From Sphingomonas sp. CFBP 13720 (GTDB lineage: Bacteria > Pseudomonadota > Alphaproteobacteria > Sphingomonadales > Sphingomonadaceae): a DNA stretch of 64,000 nt. The position numbers and the translations under genes are program-made. How positions within the stretch are numbered: position 1 is the stretch's first letter; every line of letters starts with the position of its first letter. The DNA is taken from NCBI RefSeq assembly GCF_014842075.1, contig NZ_JACYVA010000007.1, positions 62,001-126,000 on the forward strand, written 5' to 3'. Positions 51,745 to 61,842 of this stretch are shown in pieces. Under the pieces are notes generated by a model. It searched no databases. It had not been told where the DNA came from and worked only from the letters and a program-made list of their open reading frames with translations.

Positions 51745-52307
51745 ACCGGCCAAAGGTCACAAAAGTCACACTCGTGGCGCATTTGTATTTGTATGTCGCC
51801 GGGCGGGAAACGACGGTACGAACGGGTAGCCGATTGAACGAACCCGTCGAGGATATCGAGCGAGCCCACTGTAGGAAAGTGGCGCGAGCAACATAGTCTA
51901 ACCTATTGATAACGCGGTAGAATGACCGATAACCCGAAGCGCGATTTGCCTATGGACGTATGGGGTCGGCCGCTCGGGCAGGCTCCTGGGCGCCGATAGG
52001 TCACTGTCGATGCAGGAGCGTTCCTGCACGGACCGATACCGGTGCTACCAGCGTTCGGCATTTGGCACAGCCGGGCATATCTAAAGCCCGTTGGTATCAA
52101 TGGTGATCGTTGGCGTGCCAGTCGAAGCATTTCGACGTTCGTTCAGAACATAACGGAATCGATGCGTATCGATCATACGGCGTGCCGGATGCAGCGATCA
52201 TTCGCTTGAAGCGGTCCGCATCCGCGCGAGCGTGGTCCCGTCGCGCAGTAATCTCCTTTCTCGATCGGATGCAGCGGCACCGCGTACGAACACAGATCAG
52301 GCTGACC
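51745..52307. other. 563-base stretch without a recognisable gene
   Basis: Base composition is visibly more AT-rich than in neighbouring genes. Short open frames on both strands have no coding character. Small features: a hairpin TGCAGGA/TCCTGCA near 52011-52028, a palindrome-like CGTATCGATCATACG near 52164, and the 10-mer GGATGCAGCG twice (near 52187 and 52268). No tRNA, terminator or mobile-element ends seen. Possibly decayed or regulatory sequence. Confidence 0.5.
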
Positions 52308-53153
52308 TCAGCGTTTGCCGGGGGTCGTCAAGGCTCGCGTCAACGCCTGCCTTTGCGCGCCGTTACGCTGTGCCGGCGACATGCGGTAATATGCGCGAAG
52401 ATAGGCAAGATCGAAGGGCGTTGCGGTATCCGGTGAGGGATCGGCGTCGAACAGCGACAGGATCGACCGACCGCCGCCACCCGGCCGGGCGTCCGTGAAC
52501 GCGCGCATCGCGGCGTAATCCGCCAGTTGAGTGGTCGTCCGACCGGCCACCGACCGACGGTCGATCATCACCACCGCCAGTCCGATGTCGCGTCGGACCG
52601 GCTGATACAATCTGGTCGGGAACGAGACCTGCTGCGTCGGAACGCCGTCCGCACCCGGTGCAAGGGGTACGCCGTCCCGACCGACGGTCGCGGCAATCGA
52701 CCACGCCAGCGCGGGACCATCGGTCTTCTTCCATCGGCCGATCACCGCATGGTCGAGACCATGGAACAGCGCAGGCCGTCGGTTCAGCATGGGTTGAATC
52801 TGCCGGGCGGGATCGGGCGCAAAGATCACCAGCACATTGGGGATGCACCCGTCCGCCGCGACGTCCAGCCCTGCACCTACCGCCAGCCGGGTCATGCGAT
52901 CGGCGATCGACCGGAGTAACCGAGTGGGAAGTCCGCCGGCTGCGACGCAAACCGGCTCGGCGAAGCGAGCCATCGGCGTATCATAGTCGAGCCGTGGCGC
53001 GACTTCCCGAACGAAGCGATTCGCTTCCTCGGTGTCGGACGTGGGTCGAGCAGTCACGACGATTTCGTCCGGCGGGGTCTGGCGTTCGGGCGGGGCCGGC
53101 GTGGCCTGTCCCAGTACCGCTATCGCGACCGACATCACCGTCGTGGCCAGCAT
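52308..53153 (-). CDS. Exported protein of unknown function, coupled to alaS
   Basis: A 281-residue protein with a signal peptide (ATTVMSVAIAVLGQA) and a mature start PPDEIVVTARP that resembles the segment preceding TonB plug domains in sphingomonads. The body has no recognised fold: FVREVAPRLDYDTPMARFAE, two cysteines (EPVCVAAGG and DGCIPNVLVIF, possibly a disulfide) and a C-terminal PFDLAYLRAYYRMSPAQRN. The ATG is 3 bases from the alaS stop with GGGGGGA before it, so it is translated from the alaS transcript. Conserved-looking but of unknown role. Confidence 0.75.
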   Translation of the reverse strand: MLATTVMSVAIAVLGQATPAPPERQTPPDEIVVTARPTSDTEEANRFVREVAPRLDYDTPMARFAEPVCVAAGGLPTRLLRSIADRMTRLAVGAGLDVAADGCIPNVLVIFAPDPARQIQPMLNRRPALFHGLDHAVIGRWKKTDGPALAWSIAATVGRDGVPLAPGADGVPTQQVSFPTRLYQPVRRDIGLAVVMIDRRSVAGRTTTQLADYAAMRAFTDARPGGGGRSILSLFDADPSPDTATPFDLAYLRAYYRMSPAQRNGAQRQALTRALTTPGKR

Positions 53154-53156
53154 GCT

Positions 53157-55814
53157 TTATCCCCCCAGAATATCCCGTATTGCGGCGATCGCGTCCGCTG
53201 CCTTGCTGCCATCGGGGCCACCGCCCTGCGCCATGTCGGGGCGGCCCCCGCCGCCCTGCCCGCCGAGCGTTGCGACGGCGGCCTTCACCAGATCGACCGC
53301 ACTGACAAGTCCGACCAGATCGGGCGAGACGCCGACCGCGACCGAGGCACGGCCGTCATTGACCGCGACCAGCGCGACGACGCCGGATGGAACACGCTGG
53401 CGAGCGTCGTCGATCGTCGATCGCAGCGCCTTCGCTTCCAGCCCGTCGATCACCTGCCCAAGAAACGCGATATCGCCCACCTGCTCGGGACCGGCAGGCG
53501 CAGTCGCTGCCCCGCGGCCGGCTGCCCCGGACAGCGCCAGTATCTTTTTCGCGTCGGCAAGCTCGCGTTCGAGCCGGCGACGATCCTCGACCAGTTGCGC
53601 CACGCGTGCGGGCACTTCGTCGGGCGTCGCCTTGAGCGTAGCCGCCGTCTCACGCAGCTTTTCGTCGCGCGCGCCCAACCACTGGCGGGCAGCTTCGCCC
53701 GTCAGTGCCTCGACCCGGCGGATGCCGGACGACACCGCGCCTTCGGACACGATCTTGACGAGGCCGATCTCGCCCAGCGCGCCGACATGTGTGCCGCCGC
53801 ACAATTCGATCGAATAGGTGCCATCGGTGTCCTCGCCCATCGAAACGACGCGGACCTCCTCGCCATATTTCTCGCCGAACAACGCCATCGCGCCCATGGC
53901 GATCGCGTCGTCGGGGGTCATCAGGCGCGTCGTGACCGCGCCGTTACCGCGCACCTGAGCGTTTACATCAGCCTCGACCAGCGCCATCGCGTCGGCGGCG
54001 ATGGGCGACGGCTGGGAAAAGTCGAAGCGCAGCCGGTCGGGGGCGACCATGCTGCCCTTTTGCGCGACATGCGTGCCCAGCCGCTGGCGCAGCGCCTCGT
54101 GCAGAAGATGCGTTGCCGAATGGTTGGCACGGATCTGCGCACGCCGCGCGGTATCTACGGTCAGGTGGACGCTGTCGCCGACCGTGATCGTACCGGCGTC
54201 CAGCGTCACGATATGCGCATGCAGCTTGCCGAGCTGCTTGGCGGTATCGGTGACGCGTGCGGCCAGCCCGGCGTCGCCGGTCATCGTGCCGGCATCGCCG
54301 ACCTGCCCGCCGCTTTCGGCGTAGAAGGGCGTCTGGTTGGTCAGCACCAGCACCTCTTCGCCCGGCTGCGCGGTGTCGACGCGCTGGCCGTCGCGGACGA
54401 TCGCCACGACCTGCCCCTCACCCGCTTCCACCGCATAGCCGATGAATTCGGTCGCGCCGGCCTGTTCGAGAATATCGAACCAGACGTCGTCGGACGCCTT
54501 GGCCCCCGATCCCTTCCACGCGGCGCGGGCGGCGCGCTTCTGTTCGGCCATCGCGGTATCGAAACCGGTGCGGTCGACGCCGAAGCCCTGCGCCCGCAGC
54601 GCGTCTTCGGTCAGGTCGTACGGAAAGCCATAGGTGTCATACAGCCGGAACGCGGTTTCCCCCGCCAGCGTCGCGCCTTCGGCCATGCCGGCGGTCGCTT
54701 CGTCGAGCAGTTTCAGTCCCTTGTCGAGCGTGCGGCGGAACTGCGTCTCTTCCTGTCGCAGCGTCGCTTCGATCAGCGGCTGTGCGCGCAGCAATTCGGG
54801 ATAGGCGGCACCCATTTCCTGGACCAGCGACGGGACCAGCCGGTGCATCAACGGGTCTTTCGAGCCCAGCAGATGCGCGTGCCGCATGGCGCGACGCATG
54901 ATCCGGCGCAGCACATAGCCGCGTCCGTCGCTGGCCGGCAGCACGCCGTCGGCGATCAGGAAGCCCGATGCGCGCAGATGGTCGGCGATGACGCGGTGGC
55001 TGGCCTGCGTCTCGCCCTCCGCGCGCGTCGCGGTCAGGTCGCACGATGCCGCGATCAATGCCTTGAACGTATCGGTGTCGTAATTGTCCGACACGCCCTG
55101 CATCACCGCCGCGATGCGTTCCAGACCCATGCCGGTGTCGATCGACTTCTTCGGCAGTTCGCCGACGATCTCGTTCGCATCCTGCTCATACTGCATGAAC
55201 ACGAGGTTCCAGATCTCGACGAAGCGGTCGCCATCCTCGTCCGGGCTGCCGGGGGGGCCGCCGGGGATTTGGTCGCCATGGTCGTAGAAGATCTCCGAAC
55301 ACGGACCGCACGGGCCGCTGTCGCCCATCGCCCAGAAATTGTCCTTGGTCGGGATGCGGATGATCCGGTGATCGGGCAGCCCCGCGACCTTGCGCCACAG
55401 ATCGAACGCTTCATCGTCGGTATGATAGACGGTGGCGGTCAGCCGGTCGGCGGGCAATCCCCACTCGCGCGTCAAAAGGGTCCAGGCGTTTACGATCGCC
55501 TGTTCCTTGAAATAATCGCCGAACGAGAAATTGCCGAGCATTTCGAAGAAGGTGTGATGCCGCGCGGTATAGCCGACATTGTCCAGATCATTGTGCTTGC
55601 CGCCGGCGCGGACGCATTTCTGCGACGAGGTCGCCGTGACATAGGGTCGCGATTCCAGCCCGGTGAACACGTTCTTGAACGGCACCATGCCCGCGTTGAC
55701 GAACATCAGCGTCGGATCGTTCTGCGGCACCAGCGGTGCGGACGGAACGCGCGCGTGCCCCTTCCCGGCGAAGAAGTCGAGGAACGAGCGGCGCACGTCA
55801 TTGGTCGAGGTCAT
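53157..55814 (-). CDS. alaS: Alanyl-tRNA synthetase
   Basis: An 885-residue class II synthetase. The aminoacylation domain (about 1-260) has [11 protein letters not shown] and [20 protein letters not shown]. The editing domain carries the zinc motif [13 protein letters not shown] and [14 protein letters not shown]. The C-Ala domain (about 740-885) ends in [16 protein letters not shown]. The start [10 protein letters not shown] at 55814 is preferred to a frame 40 codons longer, which is non-conserved and runs to 55934, past the divergent symporter start. Confidence 0.96.
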   Translation of the reverse strand: MTSTNDVRRSFLDFFAGKGHARVPSAPLVPQNDPTLMFVNAGMVPFKNVFTGLESRPYVTATSSQKCVRAGGKHNDLDNVGYTARHHTFFEMLGNFSFGDYFKEQAIVNAWTLLTREWGLPADRLTATVYHTDDEAFDLWRKVAGLPDHRIIRIPTKDNFWAMGDSGPCGPCSEIFYDHGDQIPGGPPGSPDEDGDRFVEIWNLVFMQYEQDANEIVGELPKKSIDTGMGLERIAAVMQGVSDNYDTDTFKALIAASCDLTATRAEGETQASHRVIADHLRASGFLIADGVLPASDGRGYVLRRIMRRAMRHAHLLGSKDPLMHRLVPSLVQEMGAAYPELLRAQPLIEATLRQEETQFRRTLDKGLKLLDEATAGMAEGATLAGETAFRLYDTYGFPYDLTEDALRAQGFGVDRTGFDTAMAEQKRAARAAWKGSGAKASDDVWFDILEQAGATEFIGYAVEAGEGQVVAIVRDGQRVDTAQPGEEVLVLTNQTPFYAESGGQVGDAGTMTGDAGLAARVTDTAKQLGKLHAHIVTLDAGTITVGDSVHLTVDTARRAQIRANHSATHLLHEALRQRLGTHVAQKGSMVAPDRLRFDFSQPSPIAADAMALVEADVNAQVRGNGAVTTRLMTPDDAIAMGAMALFGEKYGEEVRVVSMGEDTDGTYSIELCGGTHVGALGEIGLVKIVSEGAVSSGIRRVEALTGEAARQWLGARDEKLRETAATLKATPDEVPARVAQLVEDRRRLERELADAKKILALSGAAGRGAATAPAGPEQVGDIAFLGQVIDGLEAKALRSTIDDARQRVPSGVVALVAVNDGRASVAVGVSPDLVGLVSAVDLVKAAVATLGGQGGGGRPDMAQGGGPDGSKAADAIAAIRDILGG

Positions 55815-55926
55815 GGGATCGCTCGATACGCAGCGATTGCGCGCTTGCCAAGGTGCCCGCGCGCACGGGGCTTGACCGAAGGCGCGCAATCGCTTCCCTA
55901 AGCGACCAGACAACCGGGAACGATGC

Positions 55927-57273
55927 ATGGCCAAGCGGCTTACGACCTATATCCTGATCGCGCTGGTCGCGGGCCTTGTGCTCGGATGGGCGCTCAATGC
56001 GTCGATCGACGACGGCGGTGGCGCGGGTTCGGCGCAACTTACGCAGATCGCCGGCTATTTCTCGATCGTGACGAGCCTGTTCCTGCGGCTTATCAAGATG
56101 ATCATCGCACCGCTGGTCTTTTCCACGCTGGTCGTCGGCATCGCGCATATGGGCGACAGTTCGGCGCTGGGCCGGGTGGGACTGCGGTCGCTCGGCTGGT
56201 TCCTCGGTGCCAGCCTCGTATCGCTGACGCTGGGGCTGTTGCTGGTCAATCTGTTGCAACCGGGGGTCGGGCTGGGCCTGCCGCTGCCGCCCGTCGCCGC
56301 CGATGCCGGACTGACGAAGGCCGCGTTCAATCTGAAGGACTTCATCGCGCATCTGGTGCCGGCATCGGGCATCGAGGCGATGGCGACCAACGAGATCCTG
56401 CAGATCGTCGTCTTCTCCGTCTTCGTCGGCGTGGCGCTGACGGCGGTCGGCGAAAAGGGTGCGCCGCTGGTCCGTGCGCTCGAAGGTCTCGTCGCGGTGA
56501 TGTTGCAGATCACCGATTACGTCATGCGCGTCGCGCCGCTGGCCGTGTTCGCGGCGGTGGCCGGAACGCTGGCGGAACGCGGACCGGGTGTGATCGGCGA
56601 CCTCGCCTATTTCATGGGCAGCTTCTATCTCGGGCTGGCGGTGTTGTGGGCGGTGCTGCTGGGCGTGGCGTTCCTGATCATCGGGCCGCGCGTCGGTACG
56701 TTGATCCGGTATCTGCGCGATCCGATCCTGCTGGGATTTTCGACGGCATCGTCGGAAGCGGCCTATCCGCGCACGCTGGAGGCGCTCGACCGGTTCGGCG
56801 TGCCGCCGCGCATCGCCAGTTTCGTGCTGCCGCTGGGCTATTCGTTCAACCTCGACGGATCGATGATGTACATGACGTTCGCGTCGATCTTCGTCGCGCA
56901 GGCATATGGCATCGACCTGAGCTGGCCGCAGATGATCACGATGCTGCTGGTGCTGATGGTCACGTCGAAGGGGATTGCGGGCGTGCCGCGCGCCAGTCTG
57001 GTGGTCATCGCCGGGACGATGGGAATGTTCGACATTCCCGAAGCGGGGCTGTTGCTGATTCTTGCGGTCGATCACTTCCTCGACATGGGGCGCACCGCGA
57101 CCAACGTGATCGGCAATGCCGTCGCCGCGACCGTGATCGCCAAATGGGAGGGCGGGTTCGACCGGCCCGAACCCGCCGAGATCGAGCCGTTGCCGACGCC
57201 GTCCGGCCATTTGCGCACCGACGTGCCGGACAGCTTTCGCGACGTCGGCGGCCCGCCGCCACCGGTGATCTGA
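55927..57273 (+). CDS. Dicarboxylate/amino acid:cation symporter (DAACS family)
   Basis: A 448-residue transporter of the SDF/DctA-GltP family with eight helices and two re-entrant loops. [20 protein letters not shown] near the start, [18 protein letters not shown] (first loop, serine-rich), [22 protein letters not shown] (helix 7) and [17 protein letters not shown] (helix 8) are diagnostic. It takes up acidic amino acids or C4-dicarboxylates with Na+ or H+. The stop overlaps kynA (TGATG), so in this cassette it may import an amino acid or a kynurenine-pathway intermediate; that is inference. Confidence 0.92.
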   Translation: MAKRLTTYILIALVAGLVLGWALNASIDDGGGAGSAQLTQIAGYFSIVTSLFLRLIKMIIAPLVFSTLVVGIAHMGDSSALGRVGLRSLGWFLGASLVSLTLGLLLVNLLQPGVGLGLPLPPVAADAGLTKAAFNLKDFIAHLVPASGIEAMATNEILQIVVFSVFVGVALTAVGEKGAPLVRALEGLVAVMLQITDYVMRVAPLAVFAAVAGTLAERGPGVIGDLAYFMGSFYLGLAVLWAVLLGVAFLIIGPRVGTLIRYLRDPILLGFSTASSEAAYPRTLEALDRFGVPPRIASFVLPLGYSFNLDGSMMYMTFASIFVAQAYGIDLSWPQMITMLLVLMVTSKGIAGVPRASLVVIAGTMGMFDIPEAGLLLILAVDHFLDMGRTATNVIGNAVAATVIAKWEGGFDRPEPAEIEPLPTPSGHLRTDVPDSFRDVGGPPPPVI

Positions 57274-58097
57274 TGGAAACGCGGCAGGCGGACCGCCCCG
57301 CCCCGCCCGCGAGCGGACCGACCTATAGCAGCTATCTGAAGCTCGACGCGGTGCTGAACGCGCAGGCTCCGTTGTCGGATACGCATGACGAACTGCTGTT
57401 CATCGTGATCCATCAGGCGTCGGAGTTGTGGATCAAGCTGTGCCTGCACGAGCTTTCGGCGGCGCGGGCGGCGGTCATCGACGATCGGCTGGGCGCGGCG
57501 TTCAAGATGATGGCGCGGGTCGCCCGCATCCAGCAGCAGCTGATCCAGAGCTGGGAGGTGCTGGCGACGATCACCCCCGCCGATTATTCGGCGATGCGCG
57601 GGCGGCTGGGCGGCAGTTCGGGGTTCCAGTCGGTGCAATACCGGTTGCTGGAATATATGCTGGGCAACAAGAACGCGGCGATGCTGAACGCGCATGTCGG
57701 CGACGCGCCGGCCCAGGCGCAATTGACCGCCGCGCTGGGCAAAACCAGCCTGTACGACGAGGCGCTTCGACTGCTGGCACGGCGAGGCTTCACGATCCCG
57801 ACCGACCGGCTGGAGCGTGACTTCACCCTGCCCTACGTCGCATCCGACGGGGTCGAGGCGGCGTGGAAGCAGGTGTACGAAGCGCCCGACCGGTGGTGGG
57901 AGCTGTACGAACTCGCGGAAAAGCTGGTCGATCTGGAATATCGCGTACAGCTTTGGCGGTTCGGGCATCTCAAGACGATCGAACGGATCATCGGGTTCAA
58001 GCGCGGCACCGGCGGCACGGCAGGCGTGCCCTATCTGGCGAAGGTGATCGACGACGTGTTCTTTCCCGAATTGTTGAGCGTGCGGGTGGCGCTGTGA
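57273..58097 (+). CDS. kynA: Tryptophan 2,3-dioxygenase
   Basis: A 274-residue heme enzyme opening the indole ring of tryptophan to give N-formylkynurenine. Active-site His47 (LLFIVIHQASELW), the substrate segment SSGFQSVQYRLLEYMLGNKN and heme-ligand His232 (WRFGHLKTIERIIGFKRG) followed by GTGGTAGVPYL are present. Length matches the bacterial family. It is coupled to the symporter (TGATG) and to kynU (GTGA). Confidence 0.96.
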   Translation: METRQADRPAPPASGPTYSSYLKLDAVLNAQAPLSDTHDELLFIVIHQASELWIKLCLHELSAARAAVIDDRLGAAFKMMARVARIQQQLIQSWEVLATITPADYSAMRGRLGGSSGFQSVQYRLLEYMLGNKNAAMLNAHVGDAPAQAQLTAALGKTSLYDEALRLLARRGFTIPTDRLERDFTLPYVASDGVEAAWKQVYEAPDRWWELYELAEKLVDLEYRVQLWRFGHLKTIERIIGFKRGTGGTAGVPYLAKVIDDVFFPELLSVRVAL

Positions 58098-59323
58098 CGC
58101 TGGACGATGCGATCGCGATGGATGCGGCCGATCCGTTGCGGGCGATGCGCGAGCGGTTCGTGCTGCCCGACAACGTGATCTATCTCGACGGCAACTCGCT
58201 GGGCGCGCTGCCGCGTACCACCGCTGTGCGCGTGGCGGAGGCGGTGACGCTGCAATGGGGCGACGGGTTGATCCGCAGCTGGAACCGCCACGACTGGATC
58301 GGCGCGGCGAAGCGCGTCGGCGGGCGGATCGCGCCGTTGATCGGGGCCGAACCGGGCGAGGTGATCGTCGCCGATTCGACCTCGGTCAATCTGTACAAGC
58401 TGATCGTCGCCGCGCTGAAGGCCCGGCCGGGTCGCCACACGATCCTGTCGGAACCGGGCAATTTCCCGACCGACCTGTACGTCGCCGACGGCGCGGCGTG
58501 GAGCGTCGGCGATGCGCAGGTCCGCACGCTGCCGGTCGCGGAGATCGTAGCAGCGATCGACGACGATACCGCGATCGTGATGCTGACCCACGTCCACTAC
58601 AAGAGCGGCGCGATGCTCGACATGGCGGCGATCACCGCGGCGGCGCAGGCGAAGGGTGCGCTGGTGCTATGGGATTTGAGCCATAGCGTGGGTGCGGTGC
58701 CGGTCGACCTGAACGGCTGCAATGCCGATCTGGCGGTCGGGTGCGGGTATAAATATCTGAATGGCGGACCGGGCGCGCCAGCATTCCTGTATGTCGCCGA
58801 ACGGCATCACGCGGCGTTGCGCTCGCCATTGTCGGGATGGATGGGGCATGCCGCACCGTTCGATTTCGAGGACGGCTATGCACCGGCCAACGATATCGGA
58901 CGGTTCCAGTGCGGCACGCCGCCGATCCTCGCGCTGGCGGCACTGGAAGAGGGCGTCGCGCTGTTCGACGAGGTCGCGTTCGACACGCTGGTTGCGAAGT
59001 CGCGGCAGCTGAGCGACGCGTATATCGCGCTGGTCGAGGCACGGTGCGGCGATCAGGGCTTCACCCTCGTCTCTCCGCGCGACGCGGTGCGGCGGGGAAG
59101 CCATGTGTCGTTCGCGCATCCGCAAGCCTATGCGATCTGTCAGGTGCTGATCGATCGCGGCGTGATCGGCGATTTCCGTGCACCGGACGTTCTGCGAATG
59201 GGATTCACCCCGCTCTATACCGGCTTTGCCGATGTGTGGCGGGCGGTAGAGATCTTGCGCGACGTGATGGTCACGGGGGCGTGGGACGCGCCCGCGTACC
59301 ATGCGCGCAATGCGGTGACCTGA
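58094..59323 (+). CDS. kynU: Kynureninase
   Basis: A 409-residue PLP enzyme cleaving kynurenine to anthranilate and alanine. FVLPDNVIYLDGNSLGALP opens the fold, VIVADSTSVNLYKLI binds cofactor phosphate, and Lys220 (GCGYKYLNGGPGAPAF) is the Schiff-base lysine. GWMGHAAPFDFEDGYAP and RFQCGTPPILALAAL are family blocks. GTG 58094 overlaps the kynA stop. No formamidase (kynB) gene is in the window, so the step between KynA and KynU must be encoded elsewhere. Confidence 0.95.
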   Translation: MTLDDAIAMDAADPLRAMRERFVLPDNVIYLDGNSLGALPRTTAVRVAEAVTLQWGDGLIRSWNRHDWIGAAKRVGGRIAPLIGAEPGEVIVADSTSVNLYKLIVAALKARPGRHTILSEPGNFPTDLYVADGAAWSVGDAQVRTLPVAEIVAAIDDDTAIVMLTHVHYKSGAMLDMAAITAAAQAKGALVLWDLSHSVGAVPVDLNGCNADLAVGCGYKYLNGGPGAPAFLYVAERHHAALRSPLSGWMGHAAPFDFEDGYAPANDIGRFQCGTPPILALAALEEGVALFDEVAFDTLVAKSRQLSDAYIALVEARCGDQGFTLVSPRDAVRRGSHVSFAHPQAYAICQVLIDRGVIGDFRAPDVLRMGFTPLYTGFADVWRAVEILRDVMVTGAWDAPAYHARNAVT

Positions 59324-59373
59324 CCGGAACAAGCAGCGAACATCGGGGTTGGTGTCGGCGAAAGGAATTTCCC

Positions 59374-59592
59374 ATGACCGATACCCCGAACCCCAAGAGC
59401 GAGCCCTTCTCGAACGCCGAAAAGGACCCGGACGACTGGACGACCGGCGACGAGAAGATGACCGGCGCACAGGCATCGTATCTGAAGACGTTAAGCGAGG
59501 AAGCCGGCGAGCAGTTCGATGATTCGTTGACGAAGGCGGACGCATCGAAGGCGATCGACGCATTGCAGTCGAAGACCGGTCGCGGGGCGTAA
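59374..59592 (+). CDS. DUF3072 family small protein
   Basis: A 72-residue hydrophilic protein: acidic, probably disordered first third (DPDDWTTGDEKMTGAQASYL) followed by a short helical SAP-like part (LKTLSEEAGEQFDDSLTKAD, then SKAIDALQSKTG). The family has no known function. A clear AAAGGA lies 8 bases before the ATG. It is separated from kynU by 50 bases and followed by a strong hairpin. Confidence 0.85.
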   Translation: MTDTPNPKSEPFSNAEKDPDDWTTGDEKMTGAQASYLKTLSEEAGEQFDDSLTKADASKAIDALQSKTGRGA

Positions 59593-59611
59593 GCCAAAGA
59601 TTTCGGCGAAG

Positions 59612-59649
59612 CCGAACGCCACCCCGCCCTGTGTTGGGGTGGCGTTCGG
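59612..59649. terminator. Hairpin between convergent genes, probable bidirectional terminator
   Basis: CCGAACGCCACCCC (59612-59625) pairs perfectly over 14 bp with GGGGTGGCGTTCGG (59636-59649), loop of ten. It lies in the 65 bases between the DUF3072 stop and the molybdopterin-subunit stop, serving either or both strands. Confidence 0.65.
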
Positions 59650-59657
59650 ATCGTTCT

Positions 59658-61832
59658 CTACTCCAGCCCCGCCAGCAGCTTGTCGAGCGTGATCGGGTAG
59701 TTCCGCACGCGGACGCCGCAGGCATTGTACACCGCGTTGGCGATCGCCGCGCCGACGCCGCAGATACCGAGTTCGCCGACCCCCTTCGCTTTCATCGGCG
59801 ATGACAGCGGGTCTTCCTCATCGAGGAACACGACTTCCTGATGCGGAATGTCGGCATGTACCGGCACATGATATTCGGCGAGGTCGTGGTTGATGAACCC
59901 GCCCATCCGGGCGTCGACGACCAGTTCCTCGGTCAGCGCGGCCCCTACGCCCATCGTCATAGCGCCGAGTATCTGACTGCGCGCGGACTTTGGGTTCAGG
60001 ATGCGACCGGCGGCGAACACGCCGGTCATGCGGCGGACGCGGACTTCCCCGGTGTCGCCATCGACGCCGACTTCCACGAAATGCGCCCCGAACGTCGCCT
60101 GTACGAATTTCTTCGTCAGATCGCCGAATTCGATCCGGTCCTCGACCTCGATACCGTCGCCGCCCGCAGCCTCGCCCAGCGCGACCGAATGGTTGCCCGA
60201 CCAGATGCGCCCGTCGGCGAAGCGCGCCGTGGCCGGATCGAACCCGGCGGCTTCGGCAATGCGATCGCGTAGGCCGACACAGGCGGCATAGACGCCCGCC
60301 GTCGAGCTGTTCGCACCGAATTGTCCGCCCGACCCGGCGGACACCGGGAAGTCCGATTCGCCCAGCCGGACGACGACCTGCGCCAGATCGACGCCCAGCA
60401 TCTCGGCGGCGGTCTGTGCGAGGATCGTGTAGCTACCCGTGCCGATATCGGTCATGTCGGTCGTGACGGTGACGATGCCGTCGCCGCCGATGCCGACCCG
60501 CGCCGCCGATTTCAGCACGATATTGCCGCGATAGGCCGCCGCCATGCCCAAGCCGACGTGCCACCGCCCGTCGCGCACCTGCCCCGGCACCGAATTGCGC
60601 GCCGACCATCCGAACCGCTGCGCGCCTTCGCGCAGACAGCCGATCAGATCGCGGTGCGAGAAGCGGCGATCGGGCTTCTCCGGGTCGACCTGCGTATCGT
60701 TACGGATGCGCAGTTCGACCGGATCGATCGACAGTTTTTCGGCGAGCTCGTCCATCGCCGCTTCGATTGCCATCATGCCGACCGCCTCGCCCGGCGCGCG
60801 CATCGCGCTGGATTCAGGCAGGTTCAGTTCGGCCAGCCGTTCCTCCACCAGCCGATGGGGTGCGGCGTATAGTTGGCGCGTCTGCGATCCCGCGCCTTCG
60901 GGACTGCCGCCGGGCAGATCGCCCGACCAGCTGTCATGCCCGATCGCGGTCAACCGGCCGTCGGGCGTCGCGCCCAGCCGGATGCGCTGGATCGTCGCCG
61001 ACCGATGGGTCGTGTTGTTGAACATCTGCGGCCGGGCCAGCACGACCCTGACCGGACGCCCCAGCCGCCGCGCCGCGACCGCCGCCAGCACGGCGTCGGC
61101 GCGCACCCACAGCTTGCCACCAAAGCCCCCGCCGACATGATGCGCGACGATGCGGATGGCGTCGCACGGGATGCCGAGTATCGCCGCCATGTCGCGCTGC
61201 GCCCACGCCACCATCTGGTTCGCGGTCCACAGCGTCAGCCGGTCGCCGTCCCACGCCGCGATCGACGCGTGCGGCTCCATCATCGCATGCGCGTGATCGG
61301 GCGTGGTGTAGGTCGCGTCCAGCGTGACCGGCGCGGCGGCGAAAGCGGTCGCGAAATCGCCATGGCCGTGGCTTGATTCGGGTTTGTTGGGTGCCCGTGC
61401 GGCGCCGGCTAGGTCGAACGCGCCTTTATTCTCGGCATAGTCGACCCGCACCAGCCGTGCCGCTGCGCGCGCATTCTCGAAGCTGTCGGCGACGACCAAC
61501 GCCACCGCCTGCCCCAACTGGTCGACCTGCGGCCCGGCCAGCATCGGCACGTTGTGATCTTCGCCCAACGCCAGCGGGCCGGCGTTTTCATAGTCGATCA
61601 CGTCGAGGACGCCCGGCGCGGTGCGTGCATCGGCCGCGTCGATCGCGACGATCCGTCCGGTAGCGATCGTCGCGCCGACCATCACGCCATAGACGGTGCC
61701 CGGCACGTCGAATTCGGCGGCATAGGTCGCGCGGCCCGATACCTTGAGCGGCCCTTCGATCCGGTCGGTCGGGCGGCCCAGCACCCGCATCGCATCGGTC
61801 GGGTTCGCGCCTGCGGCCTGCGTGAATTTCAT
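59658..61832 (-). CDS. Xanthine dehydrogenase-family molybdopterin-binding subunit (PaoC-like)
   Basis: A 724-residue large subunit of a molybdenum hydroxylase, similar to PaoC of the periplasmic aldehyde oxidoreductase. Present are the a/b hammerhead start (GRPTDRIEGPLKVSGRATYA), HHVGGGFGGKLWVRAD, the active-site Arg loop SSAMRAPGEAVGM and catalytic Glu687 in AKGVGELGICG. The usual FAD and 2Fe-2S subunit genes are not adjacent: mutL is directly upstream. MKFTQAAG at 61832 is chosen as start, with AGGA 8 bases before it, inside the mutL stop region. Substrate unknown. Confidence 0.88.
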   Translation of the reverse strand: MKFTQAAGANPTDAMRVLGRPTDRIEGPLKVSGRATYAAEFDVPGTVYGVMVGATIATGRIVAIDAADARTAPGVLDVIDYENAGPLALGEDHNVPMLAGPQVDQLGQAVALVVADSFENARAAARLVRVDYAENKGAFDLAGAARAPNKPESSHGHGDFATAFAAAPVTLDATYTTPDHAHAMMEPHASIAAWDGDRLTLWTANQMVAWAQRDMAAILGIPCDAIRIVAHHVGGGFGGKLWVRADAVLAAVAARRLGRPVRVVLARPQMFNNTTHRSATIQRIRLGATPDGRLTAIGHDSWSGDLPGGSPEGAGSQTRQLYAAPHRLVEERLAELNLPESSAMRAPGEAVGMMAIEAAMDELAEKLSIDPVELRIRNDTQVDPEKPDRRFSHRDLIGCLREGAQRFGWSARNSVPGQVRDGRWHVGLGMAAAYRGNIVLKSAARVGIGGDGIVTVTTDMTDIGTGSYTILAQTAAEMLGVDLAQVVVRLGESDFPVSAGSGGQFGANSSTAGVYAACVGLRDRIAEAAGFDPATARFADGRIWSGNHSVALGEAAGGDGIEVEDRIEFGDLTKKFVQATFGAHFVEVGVDGDTGEVRVRRMTGVFAAGRILNPKSARSQILGAMTMGVGAALTEELVVDARMGGFINHDLAEYHVPVHADIPHQEVVFLDEEDPLSSPMKAKGVGELGICGVGAAIANAVYNACGVRVRNYPITLDKLLAGLE

Positions 61833-61842
61833 CGGCGGATTC

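Noticed and set aside
52110..52436. A 108-codon plus-strand frame in the gene-free stretch
   Set aside because: Arg/Ser-rich with no domain, and it overlaps the end of the well-supported exported-protein gene on the opposite strand.
53595..55901. Open frame of about 770 codons antisense to alaS
   Set aside because: No recognisable domain, and alaS is certain on the other strand.
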